DNA from: Kitasatospora humi
GTDB lineage: Bacteria > Actinomycetota > Actinomycetes > Streptomycetales > Streptomycetaceae
Reading direction: 5' to 3'
NCBI RefSeq assembly: GCF_020907985.1
Contig: NZ_JAJJPA010000005.1
Location: forward strand, 1-64,000
DNA: 64,000 nucleotides
Shown here piece by piece: positions 57,146 through 64,000 of the stretch. The translations under genes and the position numbers were made by a program. The notes beneath the pieces were generated by a model that worked only from the letters and a program-made list of their open reading frames with translations, had not been told where the DNA came from and did not search any database. How positions within the stretch are numbered: position 1 is the first letter of the stretch; each line of letters begins with the position of its first letter.

Positions 57146-58417
57146 ATGACCCTCACCGATGCCGCGCACGGTTCCGTCCAGCACCGTCACTGGGAGCCCG
57201 CCGGGGCCCTGCGCACCGCCGACCCCGAGGTGGCCGACCTGCTGGCCGCGGAGGCCGAGCGGCGGGCCGGTGGGCTGCAGCTGCTGGCGGGGGAGAACCT
57301 CGCCACCGAGGCGGTGCTGGCGGCCCTGGCCGGCCCGCTGGTCGACAAGTACGCCGAGGGTTACCCGGGCCACCGGCACCACACCGGCTGCGCCGTGGCC
57401 GACGCCACCGAGCTGCTCGCCGTCTCCCGGGCCCGCGCCCTGTTCTCCGCCGAGCACGCCAATGTCCAAGCCAGGTCCGGCACTTCGGCGATGCTGGCGA
57501 CCTGTGCGGCGTTGCTGCGGCCGGGCGACGCGGTGCTGGCGATGTCGCTGGGGCACGGCGGCCACCTCTCCTGCGGCTCCCGGGCCAACTTCTCCGGCCG
57601 CTGGTTCGACTTCATCGGCTACGGGGTGCGCGAGGAGGACGGCCTGATCGACCTGGACCAGGTGCGCGAGCTGGCCAGGGCGCACCGGCCGAAGGCGATC
57701 GTGGCCGGCGGGATCTCCTACCCGCGGCACCCGGACTGGGCGGCGTTCCGGGAGATCGCCGATGAGGTGGACGCCTATCTGATCGCTGCCGCCGGCCAGG
57801 TCACCGGGCTGGTCGCGGCGGGGGTCGCGCCCTCCCCGGTGCCGTACGCCGACGTGGTGGTGGCCGCCACCCACAAGCTGCTGCGCGGGCCGCGCGGCGG
57901 GCTGCTGCTGTGCACGGGGGAGCTGGCCGAACGGATCGACCGGGCGGTCTTCCCGTTCAGCCAGGGCGGCGCGGCGATGAACGAGGTGGCGGCCAAGGCG
58001 GTCGCGTTCGCGCAGGCGGCCACGCCGGAGTTCGGCGCGTACATCCGGCGCGCGGTGGACGGCGCACGCGCCCTGGCGGGCGCCCTGGCCGAGAGCGGAG
58101 CCCGGCCGCTGACCGGCGGCACCGACACCCATCTGGTGGTGGCCGACATCGGCGCGCTGGGCATGACCGGGGCGCAGGCCGAGCGGCGCTGCGCGGCCGT
58201 CGGCCTGATGCTCGGCAAGTGCGCGGTGCCGTTCGACCCGGTGCCGGCCGCGGAGACCTCCGGGATCCGGCTGGGCACCGGCTGCTGCGCCGCGCTCGGC
58301 ATGGGGCCGACCGAGCTGGGCGAGGTGGGCGCACTGGTCGGGGGCCTGATCGCGGGCGCCGAGCCGGACCCGGTGGCGGCCCGAGTGCGGGAGCTGGCCC
58401 GAGCCTTCGCGGGGTGA
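57146..58417 (+). CDS. serine hydroxymethyltransferase paralogue with altered active site
   Basis: Fold-type I PLP protein of 423 residues in the SHMT family. It keeps the PLP lysine (K244 in AATHKLLRGPRGG), KYAEGYPG, the PLP-stacking His in SLGHGGHLSCGS and the carboxylate Arg in TSGIRLGTGC. Aligned by eye to E. coli GlyA, the Asp that binds the pyridine nitrogen (D200) is Ala215, H203 is Gln218 (segment AYLIAAAGQVTGLVAAG against AYLFVDMAHVAGLVAAG) and Y65 is His79. These changes argue against normal SHMT activity. It lies 38 bp after the phosphatase gene, in the position annotated glyA in S. coelicolor. See the finding on this gene. Confidence 0.9.
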   Translation: MTLTDAAHGSVQHRHWEPAGALRTADPEVADLLAAEAERRAGGLQLLAGENLATEAVLAALAGPLVDKYAEGYPGHRHHTGCAVADATELLAVSRARALFSAEHANVQARSGTSAMLATCAALLRPGDAVLAMSLGHGGHLSCGSRANFSGRWFDFIGYGVREEDGLIDLDQVRELARAHRPKAIVAGGISYPRHPDWAAFREIADEVDAYLIAAAGQVTGLVAAGVAPSPVPYADVVVAATHKLLRGPRGGLLLCTGELAERIDRAVFPFSQGGAAMNEVAAKAVAFAQAATPEFGAYIRRAVDGARALAGALAESGARPLTGGTDTHLVVADIGALGMTGAQAERRCAAVGLMLGKCAVPFDPVPAAETSGIRLGTGCCAALGMGPTELGEVGALVGGLIAGAEPDPVAARVRELARAFAG

Positions 58418-58561
58418 GCCGGGCGCCAGAGCGAACCGCGGTGCACACCGCGCTCGTCCGACTCAATAAGGTGGGTGCCGTGGCGACGCACCTCGAACCC
58501 CTTGCCCGTGCGGGAGCAGCTCCCGTACGCACCCGGTCGTGCGCACGGAAGGAGGCCGGCG

Positions 58562-59902
58562 GTGCGTGAGTATCTGCTGGTGCTGTTCTGCACCGCGGCC
58601 GTCACCTACCTGTTGACCGGCCCGGTACGGAAGTTCGCCATCAGGGCCGGGGCGATGCCGGCGGTGCGGGCCCGCGACGTGCACCGGGAGCCGACCCCGC
58701 GGCTCGGCGGGATCGCGATGTTCGGCGGGCTCTGCGCGGGCCTGCTGGTCGCCTCCCAGCTGCAGCACCTCGGCAAGGTGTTCAGCGACTCCTCGGACAT
58801 CCGCGCGCTGCTCTCCGGGGTCGGCATCATGTGGGTGCTCGGGGTGCTCGACGACAAGTGGGGCGTGGACGCGCTGGTGAAGCTCGGCGGGCAGATGATC
58901 GCCGCCGGTGTGATGGTCTACCAGGGCATCACGGTGATCTCCATCCCGGTGCCCGGCGTCGGCCCGGTCGCGCTCAGCCCGACCCTGGGCATGGTCATCA
59001 CGGTCGCGCTGGTCGTGGTGATGGTCAACGCGGTCAACTTCATCGACGGCCTGGACGGGCTGGCCGGCGGCATGGTCTGCATCGCCGGGATCGCGTTCTT
59101 CCTCTATTCCTACCGCCTCTGGTACGTCTACCAGATCAGCGAGGCGGCACCCTCGGTGCTGTTCAGCGCGCTGTTGATCGGCATGTGCCTGGGCTTCCTG
59201 CCGCACAACCTGCACCCGGCCCGGATCTTCATGGGCGACTCCGGCTCGATGATGCTGGGCCTGATGCTGGCGGTCTCCGCGGTCTCGGTCACCGGCCGCG
59301 TCGACCCCGACCTGATCACCGCGCAGGCCGGTTCGCAGACCGCCGCCACCCACATCCTGGTGCCCACCTACATCCCGCTGCTGCTGCCGCTGGCGGTGAT
59401 CGCGCTGCCGCTGGCCGACCTGGTGCTGGCCGTGGTGCGCCGCAGCTGGGCGGGCCGCTCGCCGTTCGCGGCGGACAAGAAGCACCTCCACCACCGGCTG
59501 CTGGAGATCGGCCACTCGCACAGCCGGGCCGTGCTGATCATGTACTTCTGGGCGGCACTGATCGCGTTCGGCACGGTGGGGATCTCGGTCACCAACACCG
59601 GGCGGGCCGTGGTGCTGACCTGCGCCGGGCTCTGCCTGGTCGGCCTGGTGGTGCTGCTGCTGCCCTGGTTCCGCCCCAAGGCGCCGAGCGCGGTGCAGGC
59701 GTTCGTGCCACCGCGCTACCGCAAGGGCGCCAGGGCCCAGGCCGCCGGGACCGAGGAGACGGCGGCCGGGACCGGGGGCACGGCCGCCGGGACGGCGCCT
59801 GCTCCGCAGGGCGCGATGGCCGAGCTGTCGGCCCGCGACCAGGAGCTGCTCGGCACCCTGGGCACCGGCGCGCACTCCGTCGGCGACCGCCGGCAGGGCT
59901 GA
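58562..59902 (+). CDS. undecaprenyl-phosphate glycosyl-1-phosphate transferase (WecA/TagO type)
   Basis: Membrane enzyme that transfers a sugar-phosphate from UDP-sugar (GlcNAc-1-P in the best-known members) to undecaprenyl phosphate, the first step of teichoic-acid-type or arabinogalactan-type linkage. 446 residues with about 11 helices. Motifs: DVHREPTPRLGGIAMFGG, VLGVLDDKWGVDALVK (Asp pair), NAVNFIDGLDGLAGGM, FMGDSGSMMLGL and the His-rich KKHLHHRLLEIGHSHS. The last ~70 residues are a cytosolic Gly/Thr/Ala tail. AAGGAGG precedes GTG 58562. Confidence 0.93.
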   Translation: MREYLLVLFCTAAVTYLLTGPVRKFAIRAGAMPAVRARDVHREPTPRLGGIAMFGGLCAGLLVASQLQHLGKVFSDSSDIRALLSGVGIMWVLGVLDDKWGVDALVKLGGQMIAAGVMVYQGITVISIPVPGVGPVALSPTLGMVITVALVVVMVNAVNFIDGLDGLAGGMVCIAGIAFFLYSYRLWYVYQISEAAPSVLFSALLIGMCLGFLPHNLHPARIFMGDSGSMMLGLMLAVSAVSVTGRVDPDLITAQAGSQTAATHILVPTYIPLLLPLAVIALPLADLVLAVVRRSWAGRSPFAADKKHLHHRLLEIGHSHSRAVLIMYFWAALIAFGTVGISVTNTGRAVVLTCAGLCLVGLVVLLLPWFRPKAPSAVQAFVPPRYRKGARAQAAGTEETAAGTGGTAAGTAPAPQGAMAELSARDQELLGTLGTGAHSVGDRRQG

Positions 59903-60263
59903 CCGAGCTGACGCAGTGCCAGCGAACGGGTCGCAACCAGCGGGCCTGAGGGGGCGTCAACTCCGTTACGCCGTTTGCCTCACCCGTTCGGCGGCACGGG
60001 TAGCCCTCCGGTGTGACAGGTACCACACGTACATGGTAAAGCTCTCATCAAATAGTTTGTGATACCGTTCACGAGTACTGAGAGAGCGCCGAAGGACCAG
60101 TGGTGCCGGACTGCCGTCCGCCAGCAGGTCCTTTTGGTCGATCCCGGCCCGCGCATCGGCCGGTTTCGCGGCCGACTCACTCGGGCCGGTGTCCCCGCAC
60201 CGGTGCGCCACCCTGCTTTTTCCCTGAGCTCCCCGCCCTCGACATGCCGCCGGAGTTGCCGAC
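59903..60263. other. gene-free stretch with the atp operon promoter
   Basis: 361 bp between the WecA-like gene and atpI. An AT-rich patch at 60020-60075 includes GATACC and the CRP-like site listed separately, and probably holds the promoter. Downstream, AAGGACC (60092-60098) and GGTCCTT (60127-60133) could form a stem followed by TTGG in the leader. No coding frame is supportable. Confidence 0.5.
60011..60028 (+). promoter_or_regulatory. CRP-like site upstream of atpI
   Basis: GTGTGACAGGTACCACAC carries TGTGA-N6-CCACA, one mismatch from the classical CRP core TGTGA-N6-TCACA. It is about 235 bp upstream of atpI and 40-50 bp upstream of the likely -10. Confidence 0.4.
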
Positions 60264-60701
60264 ATGCCGTCCCACGACGCCCGGACCGTCCGCGGCGCCG
60301 CAATCCCCACTGCGGTCGCCGGCGTCCTCGCCACTGCGATCTCCGCTGCGGTGGCGGGGGGCAAGGGCGCCATCGGCGCCGGCTTCGCGGCCGTGCTGGT
60401 CCTGCTCTTCTTCGCCGCGGGCCAGATCGCACTCGACCGGCTGACCAGGAACAACCCGCAGCTCATGATGGCTGTGGCACTGCTGGTGTACACGACCCAG
60501 ATCCTGCTGGTGGGCATCGTGCTGGCGGTCTTCAAGGACACCAGCCTCTTCGACACCAAGGTCTTCGGCTTCACCCTGCTCGGCTGCGTCTTCGTCTGGT
60601 GCGGCGGGCAGGTGCGCACGCACCTGAAGGCCAAGCAGTTCTACGTGCAGACGGACGACGACAAGCCCGACGAACGGTCGAAGCCAGGGCGTCAACAGTG
60701 A
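60264..60701 (+). CDS. atpI: AtpI-like protein of the ATP synthase operon
   Basis: Small membrane protein of 145 residues with four hydrophobic helices (for example IGAGFAAVLVLLFFAAGQIA and LMMAVALLVYTTQILLVGIV). AtpI/UncI proteins assist c-ring assembly or magnesium supply and are not part of the enzyme. Assigned from topology, position before atpB and the polar ends. GGAG precedes the ATG. The gap to atpB is 288 bp. Confidence 0.85.
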   Translation: MPSHDARTVRGAAIPTAVAGVLATAISAAVAGGKGAIGAGFAAVLVLLFFAAGQIALDRLTRNNPQLMMAVALLVYTTQILLVGIVLAVFKDTSLFDTKVFGFTLLGCVFVWCGGQVRTHLKAKQFYVQTDDDKPDERSKPGRQQ

Positions 60702-60989
60702 GTTGCCCTGGCTGTCCCCCTGGCGAGGGGGGCGGTGTTTATGCGGTCCTGACAGGCTGCTATCGTCCGTCGCAACAATCGAGTACGGGACGCGGCCTGG
60801 TCCCTCCGCCTGCCGGACGGATCGCCCCCCGAGCTCACGCAGTCTTGACAGACCCCGCACCGACACGCTGTACCGGTGCGCCGGGTCGTCCAGGAGAAAC
60901 CCATCTAGTTCCAGTGCCGCTCCGTGGCTCCGTGCCGCGCCGACACACCGAGGTTGCCGTAACCATGCGTCACGACGAAGGAGTCCGTG
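60702..60989. other. atpI-atpB intergenic gap
   Basis: 288 bp with no coding frame I can support. It might contain a secondary promoter for the atp structural genes; nothing conclusive is seen. Confidence 0.4.
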
Positions 60990-61805
60990 GTGAGTGCTGA
61001 CCAGCTCGCCGTGCAGCTTGCCTCCGGGGGCTGCCACCTGTTCTCCGGCTGCGGCTTCCCGGCGCCGGGCCTGAACGAGTTCCAGTTCCACCCGATCTTC
61101 ACGGTCGCCGGCTTCGGCTTCAACAAGCCGATGCTGCTCTCGCTCGTCTGCGCCCTGTTGGTGATCGTCTTCTTCTGGGTCGCCTTCGCCAGGCCCAAGG
61201 TGCTGCCCGGCAAGATGCAGCTGGTCGGCGAGATCGGCTACGACTTCGTCAAGCGCCAGATCGTCTACGAGAACATCGGCAAAAAGGGCGAGAAGTACGT
61301 CCCGATGATGGTCTCGCTGTTCTTCTTCGTCTGGATCATGAACATGATGTCCGTGATCCCGGTGGCGCAGTTCCCGGTGACGGCGGCGATCGGCTGGCCG
61401 GCCGGTCTGGCGCTGGTCTGCTGGGTCACCTACATGACGCTGACCTTCAAGAAGCACGGCTTCGTCGGCGGTCTGAAGAACCTCTGCTGGCCGTCCGGTG
61501 TTCCCGGCTGGGTCATGGTCATCCTGGTGCCGATCGAGTTCTTCTCGAACATCTTCGTGCGGCCCTTCACGCTCGCGGTCCGTGCGTTCGCCAACATGTT
61601 CGCCGGTCACCTGCTGATCGTGGTGTTCTCCGTCGCGACCTGGTACCTGCTGAGCCCGACCATCGGCGCGCTGTACGGCACCACCTCCTTCGTGGTGACC
61701 CTCGCGCTCACCGGCTTCGAGCTCCTGGTGCAGTTCCTGCAGGCCTACATCTTCGTGACGCTGGCCAGCAGCTACATCGCCGGTGCGCTGGAAGAGGCGC
61801 ACTGA
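60990..61805 (+). CDS. atpB: ATP synthase F0 subunit a
   Basis: Stator subunit forming the proton half-channels; 271 residues with five or six helices. The essential Arg is in NIFVRPFTLAVRAFANMFAGH, and the C-terminal helix is FELLVQFLQAYIFVTLASSY. AAGGAG stands three bases before GTG 60987 and six before GTG 60990; the latter is chosen. First structural gene of the ATP synthase operon. Confidence 0.97.
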   Translation: MSADQLAVQLASGGCHLFSGCGFPAPGLNEFQFHPIFTVAGFGFNKPMLLSLVCALLVIVFFWVAFARPKVLPGKMQLVGEIGYDFVKRQIVYENIGKKGEKYVPMMVSLFFFVWIMNMMSVIPVAQFPVTAAIGWPAGLALVCWVTYMTLTFKKHGFVGGLKNLCWPSGVPGWVMVILVPIEFFSNIFVRPFTLAVRAFANMFAGHLLIVVFSVATWYLLSPTIGALYGTTSFVVTLALTGFELLVQFLQAYIFVTLASSYIAGALEEAH

Positions 61806-62132
<327 letters not shown>

Positions 62133-62168
62133 GTCCCGCCGTAGACCCATCAGACGGAAGGTCCAGAT

Positions 62169-62726
62169 ATGTCGCTCGTCGCGATGCACCTGGCTTCGGA
62201 GGACTTCAACCCTCTGATCCCCAAGGCGCCTGAGCTCATCATCGGCCTGATCTGCTTCTTCGTGGTCTTCGGTCTGCTCGGCAAGAAGCTCCTCCCCAGC
62301 ATCGAGAAGACGCTGGCGGAGCGCCGGGACATGATCGAGGGCGGCATTGAGCGCGCCGACGCCGCGCAGGCTGAGGCTCAGGCCCTCCTCGAGCAGTACC
62401 GTGCCGATCTCGCCGAGGCGCGTCACGAGGCCGCTCGGATCACCGAGCAGGCCCGTGAGCAGGGTGCTGCCCTGATCGCCGAGATGCGCGAGGAGGGCCT
62501 GCGCCAGCGCGAGGCCATCGTCGCCGCCGGCCACGCCCAGATCGAGGCGGACAAGAAGCAGGCGACCACCGCCCTGCGCCAGGACGTGGGTTCGCTCGCT
62601 ACGCAGCTGGCCTCCCGGATCGTGGGTGAGTCCCTCGAGGACCACACGCGGCAGAGCGGCGTCATCGACCGCTTCCTGGACGAGCTGGAGGCCAAGGCCG
62701 CTGCCGAAGCGGCGGTTGCCAAGTGA
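62169..62726 (+). CDS. atpF: ATP synthase F0 subunit b
   Basis: Peripheral-stalk subunit of 185 residues: one N-terminal helix (ELIIGLICFFVVFGLLGKKL) and a long amphipathic coiled coil (AQAEAQALLEQYRADLAEAR onward). Its stop overlaps the atpH start (GTGATC), indicating coupling. Confidence 0.96.
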   Translation: MSLVAMHLASEDFNPLIPKAPELIIGLICFFVVFGLLGKKLLPSIEKTLAERRDMIEGGIERADAAQAEAQALLEQYRADLAEARHEAARITEQAREQGAALIAEMREEGLRQREAIVAAGHAQIEADKKQATTALRQDVGSLATQLASRIVGESLEDHTRQSGVIDRFLDELEAKAAAEAAVAK

Positions 62727-63538
62727 TCGGCGCCAGCCGCGAGGCCATGAGCGCCGGCCGCGAGAACCTCGACAGCCTGACCGACAACACCTCGGTGGAC
62801 GCGGGCAAGCTGGCCGAGGAGCTCAGCGCCGTCACCACGCTGCTCGACCGCGAGGTGTCGCTCCGCCGCGTGCTGACCGACCCCTCGCGGTCCGGGCAGG
62901 ACAAGGCGTCGCTGGTCACCTCGCTGCTGTCCGGTCAGGTCTCCGGCGAGACCGTCGACCTGGTCTCCGGCCTGGTGCGGTCCCGCTGGTCGGGTGCGCG
63001 CGACCTGGTCGACGCCACCGAGCAGCTGGCCGCCTACGCCGAGGTGGTCGCCGCCGACAAGGCGGGCAAGCTCGACGACCTGGAGGACGAGCTCTTCCGG
63101 TTCGGGCGGATCGTCAGCGGCTCGCACGAGCTGCGCGCCGGTCTGACCGAGCCGAAGGCCACTGCCGCCGCCAAGGCGGAGCTGGTCCGGAAGCTGCTCG
63201 GCGGCCGGGCGCTGCCGGGCACCGTCCGCCTGGTCACCTCGCTGGTCACCACCCCGCGTGGCCGTAGCCTGGAACAGGGCCTGGAGTCCTTCGCCAAGCT
63301 CGCCGCCGACCGCCGCGACCGTGTGGTGGCCCTGGTCACCACCGCGGTGCCGCTCAGCGACGGCCAGAAGCAGCGCCTCTCCGGCGCGCTGGCCAAGCTG
63401 TACGGCCGGGCGGTGCTCCTGAACATCGACGTCGACCCCGAGGTCGTCGGCGGTGTCCGGGTGCAGATCGGTGACGAGATCATCGACGGCACCGTGTCGA
63501 GCCGCCTCGAGGGCGCTCGTCAGGGCCTCGAAGGCTGA
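62723..63538 (+). CDS. atpH: ATP synthase F1 subunit delta
   Basis: Stalk subunit linking F1 to b; 271 residues, as usual for Streptomyces and longer than the ~180 residues of E. coli. The OSCP family C-terminal signature is LLNIDVDPEVVGGVRVQIGDEI. It is a separate gene, not the b-delta fusion of mycobacteria. The start GTG 62723 overlaps the atpF stop. Confidence 0.96.
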   Translation: MIGASREAMSAGRENLDSLTDNTSVDAGKLAEELSAVTTLLDREVSLRRVLTDPSRSGQDKASLVTSLLSGQVSGETVDLVSGLVRSRWSGARDLVDATEQLAAYAEVVAADKAGKLDDLEDELFRFGRIVSGSHELRAGLTEPKATAAAKAELVRKLLGGRALPGTVRLVTSLVTTPRGRSLEQGLESFAKLAADRRDRVVALVTTAVPLSDGQKQRLSGALAKLYGRAVLLNIDVDPEVVGGVRVQIGDEIIDGTVSSRLEGARQGLEG

Positions 63539-63700
63539 GCCACCCGCACAGCACATCCGACCCTCGGTCGGGCGCCGGTCCCACCCACGGGGCAGCCGGC
63601 ACATACGTACGGCCGGTCCAACAGCACCGGCCGAGGATCGAATACTTGCGGCCCTCCTTGGGCGGGCCGAGGACGCAACCTAGGAGAGCAGGGAAGCCTG

Positions 63701-64000
63701 ATGGCGGAGCTTACGATCCGGCCGGAGGAGATCCGGGACGCGCTGGCCGACTTTGTCCAGTCGTACCAGCCGGACGCCGCCTCGCGTGAAGAGGTCGGCA
63801 CGGTCACTGACGCGGCGGACGGTATCGCCCATGTCGAGGGTCTGCCCTCGGTCATGGCCAACGAGCTGCTCAGGTTCGAGGACGGCACCCTCGGCCTGGC
63901 GCTGAACCTCGACACCCGCGAGATCGGTGTCGTCGTCCTCGGTGAGTTCGGCGGCATCGAGGAGGGTCAGACGGTGCGCCGCACCGGCGAGATCCTCTCG
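63701..64000 (+). CDS. atpA: ATP synthase F1 subunit alpha, C-terminus cut by window
   Basis: First 100 residues of the alpha subunit: [19 protein letters not shown], then the beta-barrel domain [20 protein letters not shown] and [20 protein letters not shown]. The nucleotide-binding domain lies beyond the window. GGGAAG precedes the ATG. The 162-bp gap after atpH holds an inverted repeat near 63620. Confidence 0.95.
   Translation, partial: MAELTIRPEEIRDALADFVQSYQPDAASREEVGTVTDAADGIAHVEGLPSVMANELLRFEDGTLGLALNLDTREIGVVVLGEFGGIEEGQTVRRTGEILS

Overview
The window is high-GC actinobacterial chromosome. Strong GC bias at third codon positions, frequent GTG/TTG starts, leaderless genes with an AT-rich -10 box seven bases before the start codon, a nickel superoxide dismutase, a fused alpha-ketoglutarate decarboxylase and a Rho factor with a long Arg/Gly-rich insert all point to Streptomyces or a close relative (Kitasatospora, Streptacidiphilus). 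Gene order at both ends matches, as I recall it, two parts of the Streptomyces coelicolor core: sigH-prsH / sodN-sodX / malic enzyme / kgd / lon (about SCO5243-SCO5285) and argS-lysA-hom-thrC-thrB-rho-rpmE-prfA-prmC-glyA-wecA-atp (about SCO5351-SCO5371).

Left part (1-22 kb). A SigB/F-like stress sigma factor (cut by the window start) follows its RsbW-like anti-sigma gene. Next come a GNAT acetyltransferase, nickel SOD (sodN) and its divergent maturation protease (sodX), and a CGNR zinc-finger regulator with a broken solute-binding-protein fragment behind it. Then follow NAD-malic enzyme, a zinc-type alcohol dehydrogenase relative, a Uma2-type protein, a DUF4097-padR operon with twin operators, a 59-residue DUF6104-like protein, a membrane Ser/Thr kinase, Kgd, a two-component system, a rhomboid-like protein and lon behind an HspR-like box.

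Middle part (22-41.6 kb) is the more variable segment. It holds a GtrA-like protein, a YhgE-like membrane protein, a MarR regulator with a DHA2 efflux pump under twin palindromic operators, a PiT phosphate transporter with a Pho-box-like repeat, an NlpC/P60 hydrolase, a YdeP-type molybdopterin oxidoreductase, a soluble Ser/Thr kinase, a TetR regulator, a DUF885 metallopeptidase-like protein, a second DHA2 pump and a secreted trypsin-like protease. It ends with a GntR regulator divergent from a Cys-rich protein of unknown function, sharing CTCTAGAG operators, and two apparently frameshifted small membrane genes. It stops at tRNA-Arg(CCG).

Right part (41.6-64 kb) is a collinear housekeeping block on the plus strand: a receiver protein, argS, lysA, the threonine genes hom-thrC and thrB, rho (with a 600-bp leader holding a candidate leaderless ORF), an LCP cell-wall ligase, rpmE, prfA, prmC, a Sua5/YrdC protein, a low-molecular-weight phosphatase, a glyA paralogue with altered active-site residues, a WecA/TagO-like glycosyl-phosphate transferase, and atpI-atpB-atpE-atpF-atpH-atpA (cut by the window end). 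No CRISPR array, insertion sequence, rRNA or secondary-metabolite cluster was seen. The most unusual observations are the degenerate glyA paralogue, the rho leader ORF, and the GntR/Cys-rich module beside the tRNA.
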